From NCBI RefSeq assembly GCF_000298195.1, contig NZ_BAHC01000046.1, positions 62,001 to 126,000 of the forward strand: a stretch of 64,000 nt of DNA. Direction: 5' to 3'. This DNA is from Gordonia rhizosphera NBRC 16068 (lineage in GTDB: Bacteria > Actinomycetota > Actinomycetes > Mycobacteriales > Mycobacteriaceae). Under the pieces are notes generated by a model. The model did not search any database. It was not told the origin of the DNA and saw nothing but the letters and a program-made list of their open reading frames with translations. The position numbers and the translations under genes were made by a program. Positions within the stretch are counted from its first letter, which is position 1. Each line of letters opens with the position of its first letter. Of this stretch, positions 51,881-60,583 are shown in pieces.

Positions 51881-53935
51881 ATGACCCCTGCCGGAGTTGA
51901 CACCGCAGGCCAGGACACCGACCCCTACTTATGGCTCGAGGACGTCACCGGCGACCGGGCGCTGGACTGGGTCCGAGCCCACAACGAGCCCACCGTCGCC
52001 GACCTCTCCTCGACCAGCCGGTTCGGCGACCTGCAGGCCGAGGCCCTCGAGGTCCTCGACACCGACGACCGCATCCCCTATGTGATCCGTCGCGGGGAAT
52101 TCCTCTACAACTTCTGGCGCGATGCGGCCAATCCGAAAGGTCTGTGGCGCCGCACCACGTTGGAGTCATATCGCACCGACGCCCCGGACTGGGATGTACT
52201 CATCGACGTCGACGCGCTCGCCGCGGCCGAGGACGAGAACTGGGTCTGGGCGGGCGTCACCCTGCTGCGGCCCGAGTATCGTCGCGGCCTGGTGTCGCTC
52301 TCGCGCGGCGGCGCGGACGCGAGCGTCGTACGCGAATTCGACCTGGAGACCCGCGACTGGGTGGCCGACGGCTTCGAACTGCCCGAGAACAAGTCGACCA
52401 TCGGCTGGATCGATCACGACACCGTCTATGTCGGAACGGACTTCGGCGAGCAGCCGGACGGATCGAGTGCGCTCACCACCTCCGGCTACCCGCGGATCGC
52501 GAAGCGTTGGCGTCGGGGTACCCCACTCGAGTCGGCCGAAACCGTGTTCGTCGGCGAGGTCGATGACGTCTCGGCGTCGGCGGCTTTCGACAACACTCCC
52601 GGCTATGAACGTCACTTCGCAAGCCGCGCAACAGATTTCTTCAATGCTCTGCGATATGAGATCCGGGACGGCGAGCAGATCGCGATCGACGTGCCCACCG
52701 ACGCGCATTCCGGGGTCCGCCATGACTGGTTGTTCGTGATGCCGCGGTCGGACTGGACCATCGCAGACCGGACATACCCGGCGGGCAGTCTGGTGGTGTT
52801 CGACTATCCCGCCTATCTCACCGGCGGCCGGGACGCGACCGTGCTGTTCATGCCCGACTCGCACACCAGCCTCAGCGACTATGGCTTCACCCGCTCGCAT
52901 CTCATCCTGGTCACGCTACGCGACGTGCACACCGAGGTGTCGCTGCACGATCTCGGCACCTGGGAACCGGTCGCCATGCCCGGACTTCCCTCCCTGGCAA
53001 CCATTTCCGTGCTCGCCACCGATGCCGACGAGAGCGACGAGATCTTCTGGTCGGCCAGTTCGTTCACCTCCCCGCCGAGTCTGCTGTACGGCGACAGCGG
53101 TGTCGGGGTCGAGGTGATCAAGCAGTCCCCGGCGTTCTTCGACGGTGACGGTGTCGTGGCCGAACAACACTTCGCCACCTCCGACGACGGCACCCAGGTC
53201 CCCTATTTCGTGGTGCGCGGATCCGATGTGGAGTCCGGCCCGACCCTGCTCTACGGCTACGGCGGTTTCGAGAACTCGCTCACGCCCGGGTATCTCGCCA
53301 TCGCCGGACGCAGCTGGATCGCCCGCGGCGGCATCTATGTCATCGCGAACATCCGTGGCGGCGGTGAGTACGGACCGAACTGGCACACCCAGGCGCAGAA
53401 GGCCGGACGGCACAAGGTCTACGAGGACTTCGCCGCCGTCGCACGGGCTCTGGTGGCGCAGGGACTCACCACCCCGGCGCAGCTGGCCGCGCAGGGCGGC
53501 TCCAACGGTGGCCTGCTGATGGGTGTCATGCTGACCCGCTATCCGGAGTTGTTCGGTGCCCTGGTGTGCCAGGTGCCGCTGATCGACATGCGCCGCTACC
53601 ACCTCCTGCTGGCGGGCGCGTCGTGGATGGCCGAGTACGGCGATCCCGACGATCCCGATCAGTGGGCGTTCATGGAACCGTTCTCGCCGTATGCGAACCT
53701 GAGCGCCGACGCCGACTATCCGCAGATTCTCGTCACGACCTCGACCCGCGACGACCGGGTGCATCCGGGGCATGCGCGCAAACTCGTGGCCCGGCTGGAA
53801 GAACTGGGCCACGACGTCGCCTACTACGAGAACATCGAGGGCGGGCACGGCGGTGCCGCGGACAACAAGCAGGCCGCCTTCAAGTCGGCGTTGGCCTACG
53901 AATTCCTCTGGCGCACGCTGGCTCCGGGTTCCTGA
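51881..53935 (+). CDS. Prolyl oligopeptidase family serine peptidase
   Basis: The 684-residue protein has an N-terminal PYLWLEDVTGDRALDWVRAHN, a beta-propeller domain (about 80-420) and a C-terminal alpha/beta-hydrolase peptidase domain. Nucleophile AAQGGSNGGLLMG, acid in TSTRDDRVHPGHA and histidine in GGHGGAADNKQAA are visible. It cleaves short peptides, classically after proline. No signal peptide, so probably cytosolic. AAAGAGG precedes ATG 51881. The context matches Rv0457c. Confidence 0.93.
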   Translation: MTPAGVDTAGQDTDPYLWLEDVTGDRALDWVRAHNEPTVADLSSTSRFGDLQAEALEVLDTDDRIPYVIRRGEFLYNFWRDAANPKGLWRRTTLESYRTDAPDWDVLIDVDALAAAEDENWVWAGVTLLRPEYRRGLVSLSRGGADASVVREFDLETRDWVADGFELPENKSTIGWIDHDTVYVGTDFGEQPDGSSALTTSGYPRIAKRWRRGTPLESAETVFVGEVDDVSASAAFDNTPGYERHFASRATDFFNALRYEIRDGEQIAIDVPTDAHSGVRHDWLFVMPRSDWTIADRTYPAGSLVVFDYPAYLTGGRDATVLFMPDSHTSLSDYGFTRSHLILVTLRDVHTEVSLHDLGTWEPVAMPGLPSLATISVLATDADESDEIFWSASSFTSPPSLLYGDSGVGVEVIKQSPAFFDGDGVVAEQHFATSDDGTQVPYFVVRGSDVESGPTLLYGYGGFENSLTPGYLAIAGRSWIARGGIYVIANIRGGGEYGPNWHTQAQKAGRHKVYEDFAAVARALVAQGLTTPAQLAAQGGSNGGLLMGVMLTRYPELFGALVCQVPLIDMRRYHLLLAGASWMAEYGDPDDPDQWAFMEPFSPYANLSADADYPQILVTTSTRDDRVHPGHARKLVARLEELGHDVAYYENIEGGHGGAADNKQAAFKSALAYEFLWRTLAPGS

Positions 53936-54633
53936 CCGCCGGCTTCGGCGACCTCCCGACGCCGGCCGAGCCGTCGCACCGTATCCATCGGGTTCCACGG
54001 TGGCGCCGGCCGTCTCCGCGTGATCGGATACCAGGCCAGGCCGATCAGCAGCGAGGTGAGGTGACCGATCCCGGTGAAGGTCAGGTTGCCGACGATCGGT
54101 ACACCGTAGACCACGAGGATGCCCGCAAGATACAGCCACCGCCACGGGTAGGCGATCCGATAGGTGAGGACGCCGACGATCGCGGCGAGGAAGTAGCTGA
54201 CGCCGACGTCGGTGACGTTGACCATCGACGTCCCCACCGCACCGTCGCGGATCGCCAGGCCCAGGAGTCCCTCGCTGACATACGTCGCGACGACATGTGC
54301 ACTGAGGCCCACCAGCAGCCAGCGCGCCGACCCCAACCAGCGCTCGGCCGGGACGTGGAACACGAGGAACATCAGCAGATATGACAGCCAGAAGGAACCG
54401 TCGATCCAGAACAGGCTGGTGAGGAGCACGTGCAGCGGATCGCTGGCGAGGTGGTGCAGGTTGGTGGACCGTTCACCGAGGACGCGGTCGAGATCGTCCG
54501 AATCCAACGAGTGCGCGATGACGGTCGTCACGAGCAGCACCACCAGCCAGGCGAAAGTCAATGGGGCACTTCGGACAAATCGCCACGCCGCTGCCGTCGC
54601 CGACCGACAAGACCTCCCCAGCTGGTGGATCAT
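53896..54633 (-). CDS. Rhomboid-like membrane protein
   Basis: The 245-residue protein has about six hydrophobic segments and the features FWIDGSFWLSYLLMFLVFHVPAERW and GIGHLTSLLIGL. This corresponds to the actinobacterial 'rhomboid-like' family. The GxSG catalytic serine of true rhomboid proteases is not visible (GTSMVNVTDVG lies at the comparable place), so it may be inactive. ATG 54633 is preferred (GAGAGG 11 bases upstream) over 54669. The 3' end overlaps the prolyl oligopeptidase gene antisense by 40 bases. Confidence 0.72.
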   Translation of the reverse strand: MIHQLGRSCRSATAAAWRFVRSAPLTFAWLVVLLVTTVIAHSLDSDDLDRVLGERSTNLHHLASDPLHVLLTSLFWIDGSFWLSYLLMFLVFHVPAERWLGSARWLLVGLSAHVVATYVSEGLLGLAIRDGAVGTSMVNVTDVGVSYFLAAIVGVLTYRIAYPWRWLYLAGILVVYGVPIVGNLTFTGIGHLTSLLIGLAWYPITRRRPAPPWNPMDTVRRLGRRREVAEAGGQEPGASVRQRNS

Positions 54634-54684
54634 CGCCGGCCGCCTCTCGCCTGAGACCGATGGCACCATCGTAGAGAGAGGGAT

Positions 54685-55506
54685 TCACCGCCGCCCGACG
54701 ACCACCCGCGTGACGACACCGGCGACCACCACACCGACACCGGCCACCGCCACGATCAAAGCCAGGCGATGCAGGTCGTCGACCGCGCCGTCGACGATCA
54801 CCTCGGCCACCGTGCGCCCGGCGTCCTCTACGGCGACCACCTCCTGCTTGGCGCGGTCGGCGAAGAACACGCCGATCGCCCAGGCGAACACCGCCGAGCA
54901 GATCAACCCGATGCCCAGCCACACCACGACCGTCCCGCGCCGACGCGCGATCACGAGGGCCATCGCGCCGGCGATCACCGCGACGACCAGCGAGCCATAG
55001 GCCATCGCGGTGATCTGACGACCGACCTGGTAGTAGCGGCCCGCTTCCAGACCGCTCCCGGCCTGGTTGAGCGGCACCAGGATCGGGCCGGTCACGGTGA
55101 GGTCGAGGCCGGCGTTCGCGATGACGCGGTTCAGCATGCCGGTGATGTCGAGCTCCATGACCGATGTGTCGCCGCTGCTCGGCGGGGGGTCGAACAGCCA
55201 GGCGTGCTGCTGGGACGCGATGTCGGCGAAGTCCGCCTCGAACTGGGAGGTGTTGGTATAGGCCCGCGCCACCGGTGCGACGATCAGCCCGACCGCTTGA
55301 CGGCCGGTCTGCTCGACGGCGGCGGACGCGACTTGGTCGGCGAGGTAGTCCTTGACCTGTTGGTCGCGCGCCGCCGTGGAGACCGTCGCCACGAAACCCT
55401 CCCGGTCGACGAGTCGTTCCTTGACCCACAGCGATGGGAGGGCCAGCACGATGGCGACCATCGAGGTCAGGGTCAGCAGCCCGGTGAAGAGTGTCCGCAC
55501 AGCCAC
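54685..55506 (-). CDS. Conserved membrane protein with large extracytoplasmic loop
   Basis: The 273-residue protein has a hydrophobic segment at 5-25, a polar region (about 28-165), then three hydrophobic segments near 165-190, 195-220 and 245-268. I do not recognise a characterised family. The start is GTG 55506; TAGCCT 7 bases before a second GTG (55500) makes that start equally likely. It lies 15 bases upstream of the rhomboid-like protein's longest frame, so the two may be co-transcribed. Confidence 0.7.
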   Translation of the reverse strand: MAVRTLFTGLLTLTSMVAIVLALPSLWVKERLVDREGFVATVSTAARDQQVKDYLADQVASAAVEQTGRQAVGLIVAPVARAYTNTSQFEADFADIASQQHAWLFDPPPSSGDTSVMELDITGMLNRVIANAGLDLTVTGPILVPLNQAGSGLEAGRYYQVGRQITAMAYGSLVVAVIAGAMALVIARRRGTVVVWLGIGLICSAVFAWAIGVFFADRAKQEVVAVEDAGRTVAEVIVDGAVDDLHRLALIVAVAGVGVVVAGVVTRVVVGRR

Positions 55507-55542
55507 GAGGCTACCGATGACCGCCGGTCCCGCCGAAGATAC

Positions 55543-56505
55543 CTACTCCCCGACGAGATCGCGTGCGCGCCCGACGATCAGCGGATCGGGAGTGCCGACG
55601 AGGTCGGTGTTCTTGCCCTCGTAGTCGAACAGGCTCAGGACGTGGCGCATCGCGTTGACGCGGGCACGCTTCTTGTCGTTGCTCTTCACCACCGTCCACG
55701 GCGCGTGATCGGTGTCGGTGGCCCCGAACATCGCCTCCTTGGCGTCGGTGTAGGAACTCCATTTGTCCAGCGACGCAAGGTCCATCGGCGAGAGCTTCCA
55801 CTGGCGGACGGGGTCGATCTGACGGATCGCGAACCGTGTGCGCTGCTCGAGCGGGGTCACCGAGAACCAGAACTTCACCAGGTTGATGCCGTCGTCGACG
55901 AGCATCCTCTCGAAGGCGGGCACCTGCTCCATGAACTGCGTGTACTGCTCGGGTGTGCAGAAGCCCATCACGCGTTCCACACCGGCACGGTTGTACCAGG
56001 AGCGGTCGAAGAAGACCATCTCGCCGGCGGCGGGCAGGTGCTGCACGTACCGCTGGAAGTACCACTCGGTCGATTCCCGCTCGCTGGGCTTCTCCAACGC
56101 CACGGTTCGCGCGCCACGGGGGTTGAGGTGTTCGTTGAACCGCTTGATGGTGCCGCCCTTGCCGGCGGCGTCGCGGCCCTCGAACACGAGCAGGTGACGC
56201 TGCCCGGTCTGCTTCGACCACTTCTGCAGCTTCAACAGCTCGATCTGTAGACGACGCTTGGACACCTCGTACTCGCGACGGCTCATCCGCTCGTCGTACG
56301 GATAGTCCTGGCGCCAGGTGTCGACGACGTTGCGTTCCGGCAATGTCAACAGCACCGGGTCGTCGTCATCATCGTCATTGACGGCGAACTGCGTTGTGTT
56401 GTGCAGGTCGACGAGTTGCTGCAACGCCTCCCGCCCGTTGAGGACGCTGAAATCGGGTCCGATCGCGGGTGAGGAGTCCAGGTCTGAGTCGTGTAACTCG
56501 GTCAC
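55543..56505 (-). CDS. ppk2: Polyphosphate kinase 2
   Basis: The 320-residue protein has Walker A VFEGRDAAGKGGTIKRFNEH and Walker B VFFDRSWYNRAGVERVMGF, plus RRLQIELLKLQKW and WSSYTDAKEAMF, a single-domain PPK2. PPK2 enzymes transfer phosphate between polyphosphate and GDP/ADP (or AMP, by class). The class cannot be fixed by eye. An acidic run DDDDDD lies near residue 45. TATCGT lies 6 bases before the GTG start, a leaderless arrangement. Confidence 0.92.
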   Translation of the reverse strand: MTELHDSDLDSSPAIGPDFSVLNGREALQQLVDLHNTTQFAVNDDDDDDPVLLTLPERNVVDTWRQDYPYDERMSRREYEVSKRRLQIELLKLQKWSKQTGQRHLLVFEGRDAAGKGGTIKRFNEHLNPRGARTVALEKPSERESTEWYFQRYVQHLPAAGEMVFFDRSWYNRAGVERVMGFCTPEQYTQFMEQVPAFERMLVDDGINLVKFWFSVTPLEQRTRFAIRQIDPVRQWKLSPMDLASLDKWSSYTDAKEAMFGATDTDHAPWTVVKSNDKKRARVNAMRHVLSLFDYEGKNTDLVGTPDPLIVGRARDLVGE

Positions 56506-56572
56506 CGTTCCACGATATGCGCAGCGGCGAAACACCGCGTTGCGAAGAGGTGAACCAGGCGCCGAGCCGGAC

Positions 56573-57088
56573 TCAGTTGTGCAGGTCGATGATCCCGGAC
56601 CGCAGGCACGCCCGACCGGTGTTGCTGTCGAACGCGGTCGCGAATCCACCCTGGCACGAGATCCCGAACGGCCCGGCGACGGCGTCGCCGCCCCACCCAC
56701 CGATCGCGATCGTGGTGCCGCCCTCGCGGGCCTGTGCGACCGAGAACGCGCTCGGGCCGGTGGTCACCGAGTAGGCGGTCCCGCCCGAGTTGGCGCCCGC
56801 GAGTGCAGTCGACCCCGGCTGCAGGTTGCGTGCGGTGGAGTTGCCGCCCTGATCGGCGACCGCGACGGCGGTGCCGTGGCCGCTCGTGTCCTCGGCGAAG
56901 GCCCTGCTGCCCGCACCGGCCTTGGCGCCGCAGCCACCCTTCCCGATGACGTGCTCGATCTGTTGTCCGTTGGCGGCCGAACAGGTCACCGCACCCGCCT
57001 CACCGGTACCGAGTGCGAACATCGTCGCCACCGCCGAACCCCCGATCACGAACGCAGTTGCCCGAGGCCCAAAACTGTTGATACGCAT
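56573..57088 (-). CDS. Small secreted Gly/Ala/Ser-rich protein
   Basis: The 171-residue protein has a signal peptide (about 1-33, ending TGEAGA-V) and a mature part of 138 residues rich in Gly, Ala, Ser and Thr with four cysteines (TCSA, GCG, SCQ, ACL). The repeated GGxxxAxxx pattern suggests a beta-rich fold, perhaps stabilised by two disulfides. Similar proteins are annotated only as conserved families of Mycobacteriales. GGGAGG lies 9 bases before the ATG. Function unknown. Confidence 0.72.
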   Translation of the reverse strand: MRINSFGPRATAFVIGGSAVATMFALGTGEAGAVTCSAANGQQIEHVIGKGGCGAKAGAGSRAFAEDTSGHGTAVAVADQGGNSTARNLQPGSTALAGANSGGTAYSVTTGPSAFSVAQAREGGTTIAIGGWGGDAVAGPFGISCQGGFATAFDSNTGRACLRSGIIDLHN

Positions 57089-57198
57089 AAAAATTGACCT
57101 CCCCGGTCGCCACCGAGCGCAAACCTGCCGCACACGCTCCGGTTCAGCGTACAGATGCGGCGGCCGGTGCGTCATCGCGGGGCGGTCAACCTCGGGCG

Positions 57199-57639
57199 TC
57201 AGCCCGCCGCGCGGCGCTCCGACTCGGCGGTCAAGCCCTTCTTGGCGGTGTCGACGGCGATCTTCTGCGCACGTTTGACGAGCAGACCGGGCAACTTGAT
57301 CTTGAGATCGATCTCGAGGGTGAACTCCACGCGCGACCCGGTCTCGGTCTCCGTCACGACGTAGAGGCCGTTCTGCTCCTTGAGGTGGTGCGCCTCGACC
57401 AGCGTCCAGGTGCAGGTGTTCTCGGTCCAGGTGTAGGACAGCGTCTGCTCGTCCGAGATAGGCCCCTCGTGCACGACGATGCGCACCTGCTCCGGGGTGC
57501 CGTCGGCGTGTTCGGTCAGGATCTGGGCCTCTCGGTGCGGACCCGACCAATCCGGGAGTGCTTCCACATCCATCAGCACCTCCATGACGACCGACGGAGG
57601 CGCGGCGACATCGAACTCGGTTTTCGCGGAAACAGCCAT
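57199..57639 (-). CDS. SRPBCC/polyketide cyclase-like protein
   Basis: The 146-residue protein has the START-like helix-grip pattern: FDVAAPPSVVMEVLMDVEAL and a terminal helix LLVKRAQKIAVDTAKKGL. These proteins bind hydrophobic ligands. TAGGTT lies 6 bases before the ATG. No partner is evident. Confidence 0.8.
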   Translation of the reverse strand: MAVSAKTEFDVAAPPSVVMEVLMDVEALPDWSGPHREAQILTEHADGTPEQVRIVVHEGPISDEQTLSYTWTENTCTWTLVEAHHLKEQNGLYVVTETETGSRVEFTLEIDLKIKLPGLLVKRAQKIAVDTAKKGLTAESERRAAG

Positions 57640-57698
57640 ACGATGAACCTACCGTGCGGGCCGGCGACCGCGGCACGCAACCTGTAGGCCGTACGATC

Positions 57699-57750
57699 GG
57701 CCACGCCTCCCGGCCACGCCTCCCGGCCACGCCTCCCGGTCACGCCTCCC
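57699..57750. repeat. 13-bp tandem repeat (four units) at the DUF4166 stop codon
   Basis: GGCCACGCCTCCC is repeated three times, followed by GGTCACGCCTCCC. The DUF4166 gene's stop codon lies in the last unit (57740-57742), and the rest extends downstream of it. The unit is not a multiple of three, so copy-number changes would alter the frame of any read-through. Confidence 0.9.
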
Positions 57751-58417
57751 GGTCGACGAGGTCGAGAGGCCAGGCCTCGTCGGGGATGTCGGGCAGTGTG
57801 CAGGCCTGGTCGGTGGCGGTGAACCAGCCCCGGAAATGCAGGATCTCGCCGATCACCGGGTTTCGGACGGTGGCGTCACAGCGGAACCGCTGCCGGGCAT
57901 CGTCCCACCCCTCGATGTACTTCAGCTGCGCGGAGAACATGCCGCGCATCCCGAGCTTCGGCCCCTTGCCCAGCCAGCGCATGGGACCGCTCTCGAGCAG
58001 CAGCTCGCCCGACGGCGTGACCGACGGTTCGATGGGATAGAGCAGCTCCGGACCGTCGCCGAAATAGTCGACGAGACCGGACCGGCCGGCCACCAGCAGC
58101 GAGTTCAGGTTGCGGGTCCCGGTGGTGTACCGAAAGGCCCGCAACACGGCGAGGCATTCACGGCCGAGTTCGTCGCGATAGCAGAAGTGGCGCTGGGTGA
58201 ACGGAACCATCCGACTTGTCTTGGACGGCAAAGCGTTGCGTTTGGCGAAGTGCCAGAAGAACGGCGGAGGCAGCGCCGGGGTTACGTAGACCGACTCGTA
58301 GATGCCGGCCGCGATCTGCGCGACCCCCGAGGTCGAGTCGATGGAGTAGCGCCATGCGACGTTGGGATGCAGCCGATCGAAGTCCGATCCCAAGATTTGT
58401 CGATATACCGGTGCCAT
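57740..58417 (-). CDS. DUF4166 domain protein
   Basis: The 225-residue protein starts MAPVYRQILGSDFDRLHPNV, the typical opening of DUF4166 proteins, and continues with WHFAKRNALPSKTSRMVPFT and FRGWFTATDQ. DUF4166 is often fused to epimerase/reductase domains; here it stands alone. Function unknown. The final three residues REA come from the repeat array at 57699-57750. Confidence 0.8.
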   Translation of the reverse strand: MAPVYRQILGSDFDRLHPNVAWRYSIDSTSGVAQIAAGIYESVYVTPALPPPFFWHFAKRNALPSKTSRMVPFTQRHFCYRDELGRECLAVLRAFRYTTGTRNLNSLLVAGRSGLVDYFGDGPELLYPIEPSVTPSGELLLESGPMRWLGKGPKLGMRGMFSAQLKYIEGWDDARQRFRCDATVRNPVIGEILHFRGWFTATDQACTLPDIPDEAWPLDLVDREA

Positions 58418-58543
58418 GCCGCATCCCCCTGTGCCGCAGCGCCGACACCGCCCCGCCGACGCGCCCTGCTTGGGAAGAAGCTACGCGATTCGCGCCACAG
58501 CGGGTAACTGCTGCGCGCGACGCCACACCGGCGAAGCTATCGG

Positions 58544-59140
58544 CTAGGGAGCCGCGGTCGCGCAGATCCGGGCCAGTTCGTCGATCACCCGGTCCAGCGG
58601 ATCAACGCTGCGCCGGGTCTGACACAGCCCGACGGCGCCTTCGATGGCGGCGATGATGAGGTCGGCCAGGGTGTCGGCGCGGTCCGGTTCCACCCCTTCG
58701 TGGACCAGCCGCGCCGAGATCTGCCGGGTCCACCGCACGAGGATCTCCGCCGCCGCGTCGGCGACCTCGGGTTCGGATCGTCGAGCGAGTCCGCCGGCGA
58801 GCACCGGGCAGCCGAACTCGAAGTCGGTGTTGACCAGCATCCGCCGCCAGACGTTGCCGATCTCGATGACCGCCTCTGCCGGGGTGGCCGATCCCTCCCG
58901 GGTTATGCGGTTGGAAATGAAGTCCCCCGCGTAGCCGACGGCCTCGGTCATCAGCTGGGTCTTGCCTCCGGGGAAGTGGTGATAGATCGACCCGCGCGGG
59001 GCGGAACTCGCCGCGATCACGTCGCCGATCGAGGTCGCCGCGACTCCGTCGCGACCGATCAGGTCGGCCGCGTGCACGACCATGCGTTCGCGGGGACCTC
59101 CGGTACCCATCTCGCCGGATGTCACGGACCCCGATGTCAT
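58544..59140 (-). CDS. TetR-family regulator (YcdC/AcrR-like)
   Basis: The 198-residue protein has HTH AATSIGDVIAASSAPRGSIY-HHF near residues 34-55 and the C-terminal fold seen in the LfrR-type/TetR_C subgroup (FGCPVLAGGLARRSEPEVAD). GGGAGG lies before ATG 59140. It is divergent from the thioesterase gene, and two TATG-N8-CATA repeats lie between them. Confidence 0.86.
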   Translation of the reverse strand: MTSGSVTSGEMGTGGPRERMVVHAADLIGRDGVAATSIGDVIAASSAPRGSIYHHFPGGKTQLMTEAVGYAGDFISNRITREGSATPAEAVIEIGNVWRRMLVNTDFEFGCPVLAGGLARRSEPEVADAAAEILVRWTRQISARLVHEGVEPDRADTLADLIIAAIEGAVGLCQTRRSVDPLDRVIDELARICATAAP

Positions 59141-59209
59141 CGCGCCTCCCTCGGCCGCAGTTGCCCGCGCGCCCGCCACCGCTGTGACCGACGTCGCGCA
59201 CATCGCATG

Positions 59210-59257
59210 CTATGCAGACCTTCATAATCCGCCGCTTCTATGCAACCATACATAATC
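59210..59257. promoter_or_regulatory. Two 20-bp repeats CTATGCA-N6-CATAATC, each containing TATG-N8-CATA
   Basis: Copies at 59210-59229 and 59238-59257 match in both 7-bp flanks and start 28 bp apart. Each contains a TATG-N8-CATA inverted repeat. Their position between divergent TetR and PaaI-like genes makes them the likely TetR operators. The second one covers the upstream ATG (59240), arguing for ATG 59258 as the start of the thioesterase. Confidence 0.72.
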
Positions 59258-59749
59258 ATGACCACCTCGCCACAGATCTCCACCGAATCCCGCACCGTCG
59301 ACGGGCACGTCGACCCGCTGTCAATGTCGGGCCTCGAGCTCATGCGCGCCTGGATGAACGACGCCGACCGAGGGGCGCGGCCCAGCATCGGACGCCTGAT
59401 CGGCATGAGCCCGAAGCAGATCGACGAGGGCAGCGTGACCTTCACGGTGACCCCGCAGCCAGACTTCGCCAATCCGCTCGGCACCGTCCACGGTGGCATC
59501 TGCGCCACCCTGCTCGACTCGGTGATGGGCTGCGCGATCCACACCACGCTCCCCGCCGGGGTCGGATACACGACGCTCGAGCTCAAGGTCAACTACATCC
59601 GTACGGTCGCCGTGGACGCCGAAGAGATCACCGGGGTCGGCACGGTCATCCACGTGGGCGGGCGCACCGCCACGGCCGAGGGCAAGGTCTACTCCGCAGA
59701 TGGCAAGCTCGTCGCGCACGGTTCGACGACGTGCATCGTGTTCCGCTGA
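59258..59749 (+). CDS. PaaI-family hot-dog thioesterase
   Basis: The 163-residue protein has the thioesterase core NPLGTVHGGICATLLDSVMG with the conserved HGG and Asp/Glu neighbourhood, followed by YTTLELKVNYIRTV. PaaI-type enzymes hydrolyse (phenyl)acyl-CoA thioesters. ATG 59258 is chosen because an earlier ATG falls inside the operator. It is divergent from TetR, which probably represses it. Confidence 0.86.
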   Translation: MTTSPQISTESRTVDGHVDPLSMSGLELMRAWMNDADRGARPSIGRLIGMSPKQIDEGSVTFTVTPQPDFANPLGTVHGGICATLLDSVMGCAIHTTLPAGVGYTTLELKVNYIRTVAVDAEEITGVGTVIHVGGRTATAEGKVYSADGKLVAHGSTTCIVFR

Positions 59750-59779
59750 GCCCGCTGAACCTCGCCACCGGCGACAGCG

Positions 59780-60583
59780 CTACACGAGATAGCGCTCCCG
59801 GAGTTCGGCCTGCGCGTCGTCGTCGATGCCGAGCCCCTCGGCGAAGTAGCGCTCGACGGTACCGAACAGCTGCTCCACTTCGGCGAACGCGGCATCGAGG
59901 TAGTCAGCGCGCACGCCGAGGAGCGGTCTGAGCAGTTCCGGGTCTCCACCGGCCGCGGCGAAGCCGTCGAAAATATGCGCTATCGCGGGCAGGAACTGTT
60001 CGTTCGTCAGCAGGTAGTCGCGGTAGACGTCGTCGCGCTCCACACCCAACAGCGTGAGCAATGATGCTGCAGCCCAGCCGGTTCGGTCCTTGCCGGCGGT
60101 GCAGTGGAAGAGAGCGGCGTCATCGTCGAGCAGCCCGATGAACAACGCCCGGTACGAGGCGAGTGCGCTGGGCAGATTGACGAGCTCGCGATAGGACTCG
60201 ACCATCCGAGCCACTCCGCTGCCGTCGGCGAGTTTCTCCGACGCGAGCGCGACGGTCTCCGGATCACTGAGCACCTTGTCGAGATTTGCCGGCGCACTGA
60301 TGGATTGGGCATCGGCGACGACGTCGAGGTGGATACCGACGACGCCGGCGAGCACGGGGTCGGGCGCAGCCTGCGTCTCCGCGATCGACCGGAGGTCGTA
60401 GATCGACCGGAGGCCGAGCCCGACCAGGGTGCCGCGATCGGCGTCGGAGGCCCGGTCGAGCGCGGCCGAGCGGAAGAGCCGCCCGCGAGTCACCCGCCGG
60501 CCGTCGGTGGTTGCCCATCCGCCGAGGTCCCGGAGATTGGCCACCGCGGTGAATTCGAGACGTTCGACGGTCGGGTCGGTCAT
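59780..60583 (-). CDS. Tyrosine-protein phosphatase (PtpB-like)
   Basis: The 267-residue protein has the CX5R signature HCTAGKDRTGWA and N-terminal ANLRDLGGWATTDGRRV, the hallmark of the PtpB/Y_phosphatase3 subgroup. Such proteins remove phosphate from protein tyrosine or phosphoinositides. The M. tuberculosis PtpB is a secreted virulence factor; no signal peptide is visible here. The ATG overlaps the PAP2 stop by four bases. Confidence 0.87.
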   Translation of the reverse strand: MTDPTVERLEFTAVANLRDLGGWATTDGRRVTRGRLFRSAALDRASDADRGTLVGLGLRSIYDLRSIAETQAAPDPVLAGVVGIHLDVVADAQSISAPANLDKVLSDPETVALASEKLADGSGVARMVESYRELVNLPSALASYRALFIGLLDDDAALFHCTAGKDRTGWAAASLLTLLGVERDDVYRDYLLTNEQFLPAIAHIFDGFAAAGGDPELLRPLLGVRADYLDAAFAEVEQLFGTVERYFAEGLGIDDDAQAELRERYLV

